Position numbers and translations under genes: made by a program. DNA of 64,000 nucleotides, from positions 1,798,001 to 1,862,000 of the forward strand of contig CP030277.1 of assembly GCA_003330885.1 (NCBI GenBank). Direction: 5' to 3'. The stretch comes from Rhodobiaceae bacterium. Its GTDB lineage: Bacteria; Pseudomonadota; Alphaproteobacteria; Parvibaculales; Parvibaculaceae. Below the pieces are notes generated by a model that saw only the letters and a program-made list of their open reading frames with translations, did not search any database and had not been told where the DNA came from. How positions within the stretch are numbered: the stretch's first letter is position 1; every line of letters starts with the position of its first letter. Shown one piece after another: positions 16,697 through 24,359 of this stretch.

Positions 16697-16727
16697 TTGA
16701 CCCTGTAGTTACCACAGGGATTAGCGT
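16697..16727 (+). promoter_or_regulatory. mer operator 2 of the right copy
   Basis: TTGACC (16697-16702), 19-bp spacer and TAGCGT (16722-16727). The dyad (16701-16719) has one mismatch, CCCTGTAG-TTA-CCACAGGG, compared with the perfect sites at 3046 and 15915. It lies 42 bases before merT and should drive the merTPFA genes. Confidence 0.82.
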
Positions 16728-16768
16728 GATCGAGTGAACAAAAATTTGCAAGAAATTGAAGTGACGCC

Positions 16769-17167
16769 ATGAGTGAAACAGTTGAACAGAACAACCCTAT
16801 TGAAGGGTCTGATGACAGAAAGCCCCAGCAAGAGCGTTTGCTGGCGACAGGCGGCATTCTTGCAGCATTGTTGGCGTCCTCATGTTGTGTCGCACCTTTG
16901 GTGCTTGTGACGCTCGGTGTTGGCGGGGCATGGGTTGGCAACCTCACAGCCTTGGAACCCTATAAAGCGTACTTTTTGGGCCTCACCGCATTATTGCTCG
17001 TGGCGGGGTTCTGGCATGTCTACTTCAAGCCGAAAGAAGTCTGTGAAGATGGTTCTTATTGCGCCCGACCGTCATCAAGCCTCATCACCAAGTCAGTTTT
17101 ATGGGGCGCCACAGCATTGGCGCTTCTTTCGGCAACCGTGGATTTCTGGGCCCCACTATTTTATTAG
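16769..17167 (+). CDS. merT: Mercury transporter MerT (right copy)
   Basis: Same 132-residue length as the left copy, with the helix-1 pair SSCCVAPL and the loop pair VCEDGSYC kept. Substitutions are confined to the polar N-terminus (for example ETVEQNNPIEGS) and to helix positions, so function is probably intact. Unlike the left copy, its promoter is operator 2 and merR is 890 bases away rather than directly adjacent. Confidence 0.94.
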   Translation: MSETVEQNNPIEGSDDRKPQQERLLATGGILAALLASSCCVAPLVLVTLGVGGAWVGNLTALEPYKAYFLGLTALLLVAGFWHVYFKPKEVCEDGSYCARPSSSLITKSVLWGATALALLSATVDFWAPLFY

Positions 17168-17178
17168 GAGAAACAGCT

Positions 17179-17523
17179 ATGAACCGTAAATCTTTCGTTA
17201 TCTCATCCGTTGCGCTCCTTGCAGTAGCCGGTGTTGGCACTATCGGACTAACCTCAATGCCTTTTGCGCAAGCTGAAACAACTACAGCGCAAAACGTCGC
17301 GGTCGCCGAGCAAACAGTCACATTCGCAATTGAGAAAATGACCTGCGCGGCGTGTCCCATCACTGTACGCGCAGCGATGCAAGGTGTTGATGGCGTTACA
17401 AGCGTCAGCATGGATTTTGACGCAAAGACAGCGACCGTCGTTTTTGACGCAGCGCAGACGAGTACTGCAGAAATAGGTGCGGCATCAGCGAATGCTGGAT
17501 ACCCCACAACACCCGTTTCCTAG
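17179..17523 (+). CDS. merP: Periplasmic mercury-binding protein MerP (right copy)
   Basis: 114 residues with signal peptide, HMA fold and intact KMTCAACP metal motif. The ATG at 17179 is preceded by TTAGGAG eight bases upstream. The main differences from the left copy are at the mature N-terminus (AETTTAQNV versus AGIITAQSV) and the last residues (TTPVS versus ATPIL). Confidence 0.94.
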   Translation: MNRKSFVISSVALLAVAGVGTIGLTSMPFAQAETTTAQNVAVAEQTVTFAIEKMTCAACPITVRAAMQGVDGVTSVSMDFDAKTATVVFDAAQTSTAEIGAASANAGYPTTPVS

Positions 17524-17532
17524 GCCCCGGAA

Positions 17533-17766
17533 ATGTCAAACGCCTCATTGCTTCGCATCGGCATCATTGGAACAGTCATTGTGGCCCTGTGCTGCTTTAC
17601 CCCTTTGCTGGTTGTGCTCGTAGGTATCGTCGGGCTGTCAGCTTTGACGGGATATCTCGATATCGTCTTGTTCCCAGCCCTCGCCTTTTTTATTGCTCTT
17701 AGCGTGTATGCCGTTTGGCGCAGGCAGCACGCAGGTACGCCAACACCCGAAGATGGAGACCGCTAA
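17533..17766 (+). CDS. merF: Mercury transporter MerF (right copy)
   Basis: 77 residues with two helices and the vicinal pair in VALCCFTPL. The tail Cys of the left copy is replaced (RRQHAGTP), so only the membrane pair remains. It ends one base before the merA start. Confidence 0.9.
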   Translation: MSNASLLRIGIIGTVIVALCCFTPLLVVLVGIVGLSALTGYLDIVLFPALAFFIALSVYAVWRRQHAGTPTPEDGDR

Positions 17767-19194
17767 ATGTCGGATTGCTGTGAAACGAAAAATACCTCGC
17801 CCGATATTTTGGTAATCGGAGGCGGATCCGGAGGCTTTTCCGCAGCGATCACGGCAGCGGAAGCAGGAGCCCAGATTGTTGTTGTTGGTGAAGGTACAAT
17901 AGGCGGAACTTGTGTGAACGTTGGTTGCGTGCCTTCCAAAAACTTGATCCGAGCAACGGAAAGCCTGCACAAACCGACAGTTGCAGATCGGTTTGCAGGC
18001 GTAGAAGCGAGTTCCAAGCTGGTCGATTGGCGAGCTTTGGTAGAGCAAAAGCAAGCTCTCGTTGATGATTTACGTAAAGCCAAATACGAGGATTTGATAC
18101 CAGAGTACCCATCAATTTCTTACGTGGTGGGACACGCAGAGTTCACCGGGAACGGTACTGAAATCGCTGTTGGCGATACGATCTACAGTCCCAAGAAAAT
18201 CATAATCGCCACGGGATCGTCTTCAGCTTTGCCGCCGATCAACGGCATCCAGAGTATCGACGTGCTGGATAGCACGTCGGCTCTGGAACTGGTTGCCCTG
18301 CCTAAATCATTGTTGATTATCGGTGGTGGCGTCATTGGCTGCGAATTAGGCAACATGTTCGTACGCGCGGGTGTTGATGTGACCATTTGTTGCCGAAGCC
18401 GACTTTTGCCGGACACTGAACCAGAAATCAGCGCCGCTCTTGCTGAGAGTTTAAGGCGAGAAGGCGTGCGAGTTTGCGAAGGCGTCGGTTATCAAAAGAT
18501 TGAGAAAAGCAGCAACGGGATTGCGCTTTCTTGTGAGACCGAACAGGGGAAAACCATCATTGAAGCCGAGCAAGTCCTTGCTACAACGGGCCGGAGGCCA
18601 AATACAAAGACGCTTAATCTCGAAAGTGTCGGTATTGACCTGCGGAACAATGGTGGGGTCGCAATAGACGCGTTCATGCAGACAACCCATCCCGATGTGT
18701 ATGCAGTGGGAGATGTAACGGGGACAGACATGTTCGTCTATATGGCCGCTTATGGAGGCAAGCTCGCAGCGCGAAACGCACTGAGTGAAAACGAACACGC
18801 GTATGACAACTCAACCATGCCTGCTGTTGTTTTTACCGATCCACAGGTCGCCACGGTCGGCCTGACTGAAGCGGACGCGAAGGCAAAAGGCGTTGAGGTG
18901 AAAACCAGCGTTATTACCCTTGATAACGTCCCACGGTTCACTGTCGCGCGTGAGACAATAGGCTTAATCAAACTTGTAGCGGATGCTCAGACAGACAAGT
19001 TGATTGGCGCATCTGTCTTCGCCCCGGAAGCTGGCGACATCATTCAGACTGTCGTGATGGCGCTCAAGGGCGGCCTCACAACCCGCGAGCTGGGCGACAC
19101 AATCTTCCCGTATCTCACAGCTGTAGAAGGGCTGAAACTAGCGGCTCAGAGCTTTGATAAGGATGTAAAGAAACTCTCTTGCTGCGCGGGGTGA
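17767..19194 (+). CDS. merA: Mercuric reductase MerA (right copy)
   Basis: 475 residues with active-site Cys49/Cys54 and C-terminal Cys472/Cys473 intact, so both copies should be functional. Differences from the left copy cluster in residues 375-410 (for example EADAKAKGVEVKTSVITL and FTVARETIGLIKLVADAQ). Homology between the two operons ends at the stop codon (TGCTGCGCGGGGTGA), beyond which the flanks are unrelated except for a short merA-like scar at 19201. Confidence 0.96.
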   Translation: MSDCCETKNTSPDILVIGGGSGGFSAAITAAEAGAQIVVVGEGTIGGTCVNVGCVPSKNLIRATESLHKPTVADRFAGVEASSKLVDWRALVEQKQALVDDLRKAKYEDLIPEYPSISYVVGHAEFTGNGTEIAVGDTIYSPKKIIIATGSSSALPPINGIQSIDVLDSTSALELVALPKSLLIIGGGVIGCELGNMFVRAGVDVTICCRSRLLPDTEPEISAALAESLRREGVRVCEGVGYQKIEKSSNGIALSCETEQGKTIIEAEQVLATTGRRPNTKTLNLESVGIDLRNNGGVAIDAFMQTTHPDVYAVGDVTGTDMFVYMAAYGGKLAARNALSENEHAYDNSTMPAVVFTDPQVATVGLTEADAKAKGVEVKTSVITLDNVPRFTVARETIGLIKLVADAQTDKLIGASVFAPEAGDIIQTVVMALKGGLTTRELGDTIFPYLTAVEGLKLAAQSFDKDVKKLSCCAG

Positions 19195-19200
19195 CGTGGC

Positions 19201-19232
19201 GTGTCGGCATTGACCTGCAGAACAATGGTGGG
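19201..19232 (+). repeat. 32-bp displaced copy of an internal merA segment
   Basis: The segment GTGTCGGCATTGACCTGCAG and the following AACAATGGTGGG repeat merA positions 18630-18661 with two mismatches; the first mismatch (C for T) instead agrees with the left merA copy. It begins six bases after the merA stop. It looks like the footprint of a recombination event within merA. Confidence 0.75.
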
Positions 19233-19500
19233 AGATAAAGTAGTCTCACGAGGAGTTTAAGAATTCTGAACCCTATCCAATTCTATGCTGATTGCACCCA
19301 CCGCAATCATTTCGCTAGACCTAGATAAGTGTGATCGGCAGGTTGTTCTTGAACGCAATGACCACCAAACTCTTTCGGCAGGGTTTGGTTTGTTCAGTCA
19401 AACACGAGAGCCCTGGCCTCCCGGCTCCGTCGACGTGACGCTCAGTTCCACAAGATGGCGGAAGTCGAGCGCCGACTAAGCACAGGGTCACAGGACAAAC
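19233..19500. other. Intergenic stretch between merA scar and pump remnant
   Basis: No coding frame with family resemblance was seen. It is flanked by two rearrangement scars and is probably debris. Confidence 0.5.
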
Positions 19501-19777
19501 TTATTGGACATTTGTCTCCAGTGGTTTATGAGGCCCGGATTCCAGCGAACGACGGCGCAACACGAAATAGGCAACCGGAACAACAACCAGAGCCAGCACT
19601 GTCGCACTGATCATTCCACCGACTATGGGGCTGCAATGCGCCGCATCACTTCCGCACCAGTTCCACTACCACAATTATGGGGGTGAGCCCCGCGAAGATG
19701 ACTGCAAATGTCATCACAATCGGTCGTAGACGACGCAACGCACCATTACCGATCGCCTCGCGAAGGTCATAAAGCCT
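19501..19777 (-). pseudogene. C-terminal remnant of a second CzcA/CusA-type pump
   Basis: Read on the minus strand, pieces in shifting frames give LREAIGNGALRRLRPIVMT and FAVIFAGLTPI, then GSGTGAEVMRRIAAP, then GGMISATVLALVVVPVAYF, in the order found in the last ~90 residues of CzcA/CusA. At least two frameshifts and a stop directly after IAAP interrupt it, and the original stop is at 19501-19503. It differs from the pump at 8676 (which has LRPVLMTALTTALGLIPML there), so it came from a different efflux system, and its 5' part is cut off at the IS1-type fragment. Confidence 0.85.
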
Positions 19778-19785
19778 ATCTATAA

Positions 19786-20238
19786 GCTGTTGAAGGTGCC
19801 TTTGGTGGCGATGTTGATTATGCCCAGCTCATCAAAATCTACGGTAATGCCCCCGAAAGCATGACGGGACGCTACTCACCAGGTGGCTGCACTGGTATCC
19901 GCAAAAAACGAGTAGAGGGTGATCCAGATATTGACCATATGAGCACATCTTTTGTGGAACGCCAGGACCTTACGATGTGGATACGCATGCGCCACTTCAC
20001 TCGCCTGACCAATGGCTTCTCAAAGAAGGTTGAGAACCACGCTCATGTCGTTGCCTTGCATTTCATGTATTACAATTTCGTTCGTATCCATCAAACTTTG
20101 AAAATGGCTCCCGCTATGGCAGCTGGCGTGACTGATAAGCTTTGGGAAGTATCAAACATCGTTGCTCTGCTGGGAGAACGAGAAGCAGAGGCTGCTCCGA
20201 AAAATCGGGGCGCTTATAAGAAAAGAAATTCAAACTGA
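19786..20238 (+). pseudogene. 3' part of an IS1-type transposase
   Basis: The frame is open from 19786 and reads VEGAFGGDVDYAQLIKIYG, then STSFVERQDLTMWIRM and RRFTRLTNGFSKK-like sequence, VALHFMYYNFVRIHQTL and AMAAGVTDKLWE. This matches the C-terminal DDE region of the transposases usually annotated as IS1 family. The N-terminal half is missing and no terminal inverted repeats are evident, so the element cannot move by itself. Its truncation point coincides with that of the pump remnant. Confidence 0.8.
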
Positions 20239-20264
20239 CCCACTAGCTGATTTTCGTATTGCTG

Positions 20265-20555
20265 CTAACCACTAGCTCTTTCCGACACGCTTTTGCCCAT
20301 AGGTTCAAAAATCATGGCGACGAAGGGAGCGGCAAAGACGATGATGGTTATGTAGAGGAAGGCGTTTGACCCGCCCACTTTCTCTACTGCGAATGCGGCA
20401 AGAGCTAATGGACTAAAGAACAGCGTGCTAATTACTGCAATGATCGGTGTTGCTGTTGCAAACACGCGGTCACCGGCAAACGCTGCAATAACGTCCAGGA
20501 TGGCGGCGAACCACGACACGTAAAGCCCAAACAGCGGTGCACCGGGGGCAGCCAT
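20265..20555 (-). CDS. Small hypothetical membrane protein
   Basis: 96-residue open frame with three hydrophobic segments (about residues 6-28, 34-56 and 64-82) and a short polar tail. I do not recognise the family. It has no obvious ribosome site and overlaps the start of an HTH remnant on the other strand, so it may itself be a remnant of a larger membrane protein. Confidence 0.4.
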   Translation of the reverse strand: MAAPGAPLFGLYVSWFAAILDVIAAFAGDRVFATATPIIAVISTLFFSPLALAAFAVEKVGGSNAFLYITIIVFAAPFVAMIFEPMGKSVSERASG

Positions 20556-20709
20556 CTACCTAGGGCTGGCCATATCCACCCTGAACAAATGGCGCTGCTA
20601 TGGCGAAGGACCGCAGTTCATCAAACTCGGTCGCGCGGTACGGTATCGGCAGGATGATCTTGATATCTTTGTCGAAATTGGCAGGCGCAGTTCTACTGAA
20701 AGGACATGA
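20548..20709 (+). pseudogene. Remnant of a small AlpA-like helix-turn-helix protein
   Basis: The plus strand reads YLGLAISTLNKWRCYGEGP, then FIKLGRAVRYRQDDLDIF and a short tail ending at a TGA at 20707. This is the C-terminal two thirds of the HTH domain found in excisionase-like and plasmid- or island-borne DNA-binding proteins (usual pattern YLGLSxxTLxKWRxxGxGPxFxKLGRxVRYRxxDLDxW). No start codon or N-terminal part is present. It points to a lost mobile element. Confidence 0.7.
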
Positions 20710-20875
20710 ACAAAAATCTCTTCTTTTTGCCCGATAAAAGCGGAACAGCGTGACTTCGCTAAAACAGCATTTTTGACTATGTCCGCGCAGCGCTTGCGAC
20801 ACCTTATTTGACTTCTTCGCTTGCACTTGTCACGTGCCCAAGTCTCTCCAGAAATCGCAGAGTTTCTCCAAATAG

Positions 20876-22531
20876 TTATCTGCGAGCCTGAGATATTCTG
20901 TCTTGGACAGGTTGAACGCCCAACAAAGACAGACTTCTAGCGCTCAACGTAATCCACAATGGTGTCAGCGCTAGCAGGTCGCCGTCAGCCTGGACGGGAA
21001 GAGGCTCTGACGCCGATATATGTACTTTTGTTGCATTCCGAAATTCAACATCCTTCAAATTGGATAGCCTCCCTAGAAGGATTGCCACAGCATATCGGAT
21101 CAACGGCCAGCGCCCTGGGGTTTTCAACAACACAACTGTTAGATGATTGTCCCTGAGATGCGCTTGTGGGGCTAGGACGAAGGCTCCGCCATACCGGGAA
21201 GCATGCGTTACGATGACATGAGCTGCGAGCGCGGGTTCTCCATCAATAACCACATTCACAAGCGTTCCTTTCTCCCGCACGAACTCACGTGTCGCTGCAA
21301 TCACATATGCGGCCTTCCCAAATTTGGTTTTGAGGGAATGGTTGATGTTCTGAACGACACGTGCATCAAAACCCACGCTTGCCATGAGAACAAAACCCGT
21401 CGCATCAGCAAATGGCATTTTAATGCTGGTTGGAAGACCTCTGAGCACACATGCCACCAAGCTGCGCATGTCTTTGGGTTGGCGGAGCTCCTGAGACAGC
21501 ACGTTGGCCGTGCCGATGGGAAGAACTGCGAGCGGTATCGCCTCGTCGAGGAGGCCGTTCGCCACCTCCCGCACAGTTCCATCTCCCCCCGCAGCAACCA
21601 CAACATCCACATCCTCAGGCCGTAAAGCAGCCGCTATCTCTTCAGCGCCGCCAGAATACTCCGTCACGAGCGTCGTAACCTCACAACCACGTGCCTCCAA
21701 GTCCGCAACAAACTCGGTGACAGTTCGCTGACCTCCGCGACCAGCAGTCGGGTTGTGAATAATGGTGATCTTATGTCTTTCACGGGGTGCATTTTCCGAC
21801 CGCAATGATAGTGCCAAATCGTTTTTCTCCTGAGCCTCGCGGCGCTTCTGAAGCTTCACAACGACAAGCAGGGCAAGGCTTGATATTGCCCACGCTATCA
21901 ACATTGTAGCGACTGTATGAGACAAATAATGTTGTCCACGTGCCATTTGATAGAAGCCCATGGTCCACCCGACCAACAAACCGAGGGCGAGCCACTTCCA
22001 TTCCATACCGTTGTTCTGGCGCCACAAGCGCGCTGCCAGCAGAGCAAAACCACCCGAAGCGTGCCCTGCAGGCCAACAGTGCAAGCTTTGTTCCTGAGAC
22101 GTCCAGTTACTTAGCTGATCCCAGATGGCAACATGCAGTACAGCGCCTCCAAAGAACTCCTCCTGTACCGGACAGGAGACCCCGGTTGACTGCTTAAGAA
22201 TTCCGACAATAACCGGAATGGAGATTGCCGCCGCGAGACCAACAGAAACTTGGGTCGCTAGATCATCCCATCCCGCCACCCAACTGCGAAATATGAGCCA
22301 AGAGACAAGGCCAACTCCAGCAAGAACAAGGAGAATTTTTATCCCCCGATAGAACACTAGATGAGAAAACCCGCGTGCTTGTGGCTGGACCAGCCAACCA
22401 CCGCCAGACCGGTCAAACAAAAGTTCTTGAACCCAGTGATCAAGACCACTCATCACCGGGAGTACACAAATTATTGCCAAACCAATTGCACAGACCACAA
22501 TTTCCAATGCGCATCTACTAGAGACGCTCAT
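20876..22531 (-). CDS. Fused PAP2 phosphatase - diacylglycerol kinase
   Basis: 551-residue two-domain protein. Residues 1-230 form a membrane PAP2 phosphatase: a variant KX6(R)P motif in KQSTGVSCP (K113), PAGH at 154-157 and RGQHYLSH at 198-205. Residues about 253-551 form a soluble lipid kinase of the YegS/DAGK-catalytic type, with NPTAGRGG near 260 and GGDGT at 315-319. It starts at the ATG at 22531, whose ATGA overlaps the eptA stop, so the two are coupled. EptA releases diacylglycerol when it takes phosphoethanolamine from PE; the kinase domain could rephosphorylate it. The phosphatase substrate (lipid A, undecaprenyl or phosphatidate) is not known. Confidence 0.85.
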   Translation of the reverse strand: MSVSSRCALEIVVCAIGLAIICVLPVMSGLDHWVQELLFDRSGGGWLVQPQARGFSHLVFYRGIKILLVLAGVGLVSWLIFRSWVAGWDDLATQVSVGLAAAISIPVIVGILKQSTGVSCPVQEEFFGGAVLHVAIWDQLSNWTSQEQSLHCWPAGHASGGFALLAARLWRQNNGMEWKWLALGLLVGWTMGFYQMARGQHYLSHTVATMLIAWAISSLALLVVVKLQKRREAQEKNDLALSLRSENAPRERHKITIIHNPTAGRGGQRTVTEFVADLEARGCEVTTLVTEYSGGAEEIAAALRPEDVDVVVAAGGDGTVREVANGLLDEAIPLAVLPIGTANVLSQELRQPKDMRSLVACVLRGLPTSIKMPFADATGFVLMASVGFDARVVQNINHSLKTKFGKAAYVIAATREFVREKGTLVNVVIDGEPALAAHVIVTHASRYGGAFVLAPQAHLRDNHLTVVLLKTPGRWPLIRYAVAILLGRLSNLKDVEFRNATKVHISASEPLPVQADGDLLALTPLWITLSARSLSLLGVQPVQDRISQARR

Positions 22532-24261
22532 TCGCTGTGATTTGCAGTCTGCCTGTCGGCGACCAGTGGCAACTTTGGTGTTACCTGCATGCATGGCTCT
22601 GCGAAGTCGAGGGAGCCCTCATAAACATCAGTTTCAACCTTGAGCATTCCCAACACAGTGTGAAAAATGTTGTCGTGGGAGAAAGGCCTTTCTGCGATAT
22701 CTCTGATACACCCACTGTCAATTTCCTGCCTTTGCGCGAACTCCGTTCCCAACCAGAGGATCATCGGAACCTCACGCTGTTCAGCCGGGGAAAAAGCATA
22801 GGGCATACCGTGAAGGTACATACCCCGTTCACCAAGTGACTCACCGTGGTCGGAGACGTAGAGCATCGATGCATCTAACTTATCAGACGAGGTCTGTAGC
22901 TCATGTACAATTTGTGAGATCACTTGATCTGTATACAGGATGGAATTGTCGTAACTATTGGATATCTGCTCTTGTGTACAAAGTTGAATTTGGGTTGTGT
23001 CGCAAGTAGGAAAAAATTTGCGATAAGCTTCTGGATACCGCCGGTAGTAAGCTGGACCATGACTACCGATTTGGTGCATTACGATCACTGTGTCGGTCGT
23101 TATTTCCTCAAGTTTTGTTTTCAAGCTTTCAACGAGTGCTTCGTCATTGCACGATTGGTCCTTGCAAAACTCGGGAAACTTCTCGGGTGTCATCCGCTCC
23201 GTGGGCACGCGAGCACACACGCCTTTACACCCAGTATTGTTCTCCAGCCACATAACGTCGAACTTGGCCCTAACTAGAATATCGAGCAAATTTTCCCGCC
23301 ACTTTGCTTCGTCTACTGAAAATTCAGACCGCGCTTCTGCCGAAAATAGACACGGGACGGAAACGGCGGTCGATGTACCGCAGGAAACGACATTGCCAAA
23401 GCTGACAATTGGCAATGCAGATAGTGAAGGGTTGGTCTGACGATTGTAACCATTGATGCTAAACCGGTCAGCCCTCGCCGTCTCGCCCACCACAAGGACA
23501 AAGACCATAGGACGATCATCATTTGAGACATCGCGCGCAGCGGACATGGCGACCTGTCGATATGTTTCATCGACATTCCCAATACTAGGTGCAAGTGCAC
23601 GAAAGGTATAATAGATCGGCGATGTTGGGTTGATTGTGTAGCGAATTTGCCGGTTGTTGCGAACAAATGATGCATATTCTTGATAGAAACTCGCAGCGGT
23701 CACCGAGATTAAAAGTAGGCAACCCATCGCCGTTGCCAGGCGGATGATGCCCTCTTTTTTCCATGTGAATACTTTGATTGGCGTCGTCACAATAAGCCAT
23801 GAAGGTACTGCGCCGTACAACAATAGGTGCGAAATCAGTTCGGTAGACAGGAAGTCGCTTGCCTCGCCCACGTCAGTGCCGGTGATGTTCAGGATCATCG
23901 TTTTGTCAAAGACAATCCCGTAGTTACTCGAGAAGTAAGAAACGGTTCCTGAAAAAAAGACAAGAAAAACCAGTGCAGGTTTTACGGTCCGAGAACTCGA
24001 GAACAGAAGAGACACCAAGGTGAAAGCTGACGCCAATACAGCACCGATGGACAGCAAAAAAAGATAGTCCCGAAGACTTCTGCCATCCCACTTGGAGAAA
24101 GTAAAACTCCAGAGGCTGTTGTTGTAAAGCGCGACCAGCGCCACTGAAACAATTAGACACAATAGCACTGGGTGAACTGATGGAAGTGCTGACCAAGTCC
24201 AGTTGCGAGGAAAGGCAATGCGCATGAGCCGGGAACCAATCGAGACCATAGCGACTGACAT
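22528..24261 (-). CDS. eptA: Lipid A phosphoethanolamine transferase, EptA/MCR family
   Basis: Inner-membrane enzyme of 577 residues that moves phosphoethanolamine from phosphatidylethanolamine to lipid A, lowering its negative charge. Five N-terminal helices (to about residue 190) precede a periplasmic sulfatase-fold domain. Zinc and catalytic residues are visible in VVGETARADRFS, in the nucleophile region SCGTSTAVSVPC, and in SDHGESLGERGMYLHGMPY; the paired cysteines of MCR/EptA (GCKGVC, CDTTQIQLC) are present. Start taken as the ATG at 24261; in-frame ATGs 4 and 12 codons later are possible. The adjacent two-component system probably controls it. Known family members cause polymyxin resistance; the level here cannot be inferred. 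Confidence 0.93.
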   Translation of the reverse strand: MSVAMVSIGSRLMRIAFPRNWTWSALPSVHPVLLCLIVSVALVALYNNSLWSFTFSKWDGRSLRDYLFLLSIGAVLASAFTLVSLLFSSSRTVKPALVFLVFFSGTVSYFSSNYGIVFDKTMILNITGTDVGEASDFLSTELISHLLLYGAVPSWLIVTTPIKVFTWKKEGIIRLATAMGCLLLISVTAASFYQEYASFVRNNRQIRYTINPTSPIYYTFRALAPSIGNVDETYRQVAMSAARDVSNDDRPMVFVLVVGETARADRFSINGYNRQTNPSLSALPIVSFGNVVSCGTSTAVSVPCLFSAEARSEFSVDEAKWRENLLDILVRAKFDVMWLENNTGCKGVCARVPTERMTPEKFPEFCKDQSCNDEALVESLKTKLEEITTDTVIVMHQIGSHGPAYYRRYPEAYRKFFPTCDTTQIQLCTQEQISNSYDNSILYTDQVISQIVHELQTSSDKLDASMLYVSDHGESLGERGMYLHGMPYAFSPAEQREVPMILWLGTEFAQRQEIDSGCIRDIAERPFSHDNIFHTVLGMLKVETDVYEGSLDFAEPCMQVTPKLPLVADRQTANHSE

Positions 24262-24279
24262 CGTCCCAACGAGCAGCCG

Positions 24280-24291
24280 TCCCTATAGGGA
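24280..24291. promoter_or_regulatory. Palindrome upstream of eptA
   Basis: The perfect 12-bp palindrome TCCCTATAGGGA lies 19 bases upstream of the eptA start. A near copy (TCCTATAGGGA, 26456-26466) lies upstream of the response-regulator gene. The role is unknown. Confidence 0.35.
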
Positions 24292-24318
24292 AGAACTGCT
24301 GCCTTCGTATACCCCGTG

Positions 24319-24336
24319 ACTTACACAGACCTTACA
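24319..24336 (-). promoter_or_regulatory. Tandem response-regulator box upstream of eptA
   Basis: On the minus strand TGTAAG-N5-TGTAAG (24336-24320) gives two half-sites 11 bp apart, the spacing used by OmpR/PmrA-type regulators. The same arrangement occurs upstream of the response regulator gene at 26535-26551. It lies about 60 bases from the eptA start, a suitable place for an activator. Confidence 0.6.
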
Positions 24337-24359
24337 ACGCTGCAAAATAATCCAAATTA

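Noticed and set aside
20560-20826. Minus-strand frame of 88 codons opposite the HTH remnant
   Set aside because: It is the antisense shadow of the HTH fragment, whose protein matches a known family on the plus strand.
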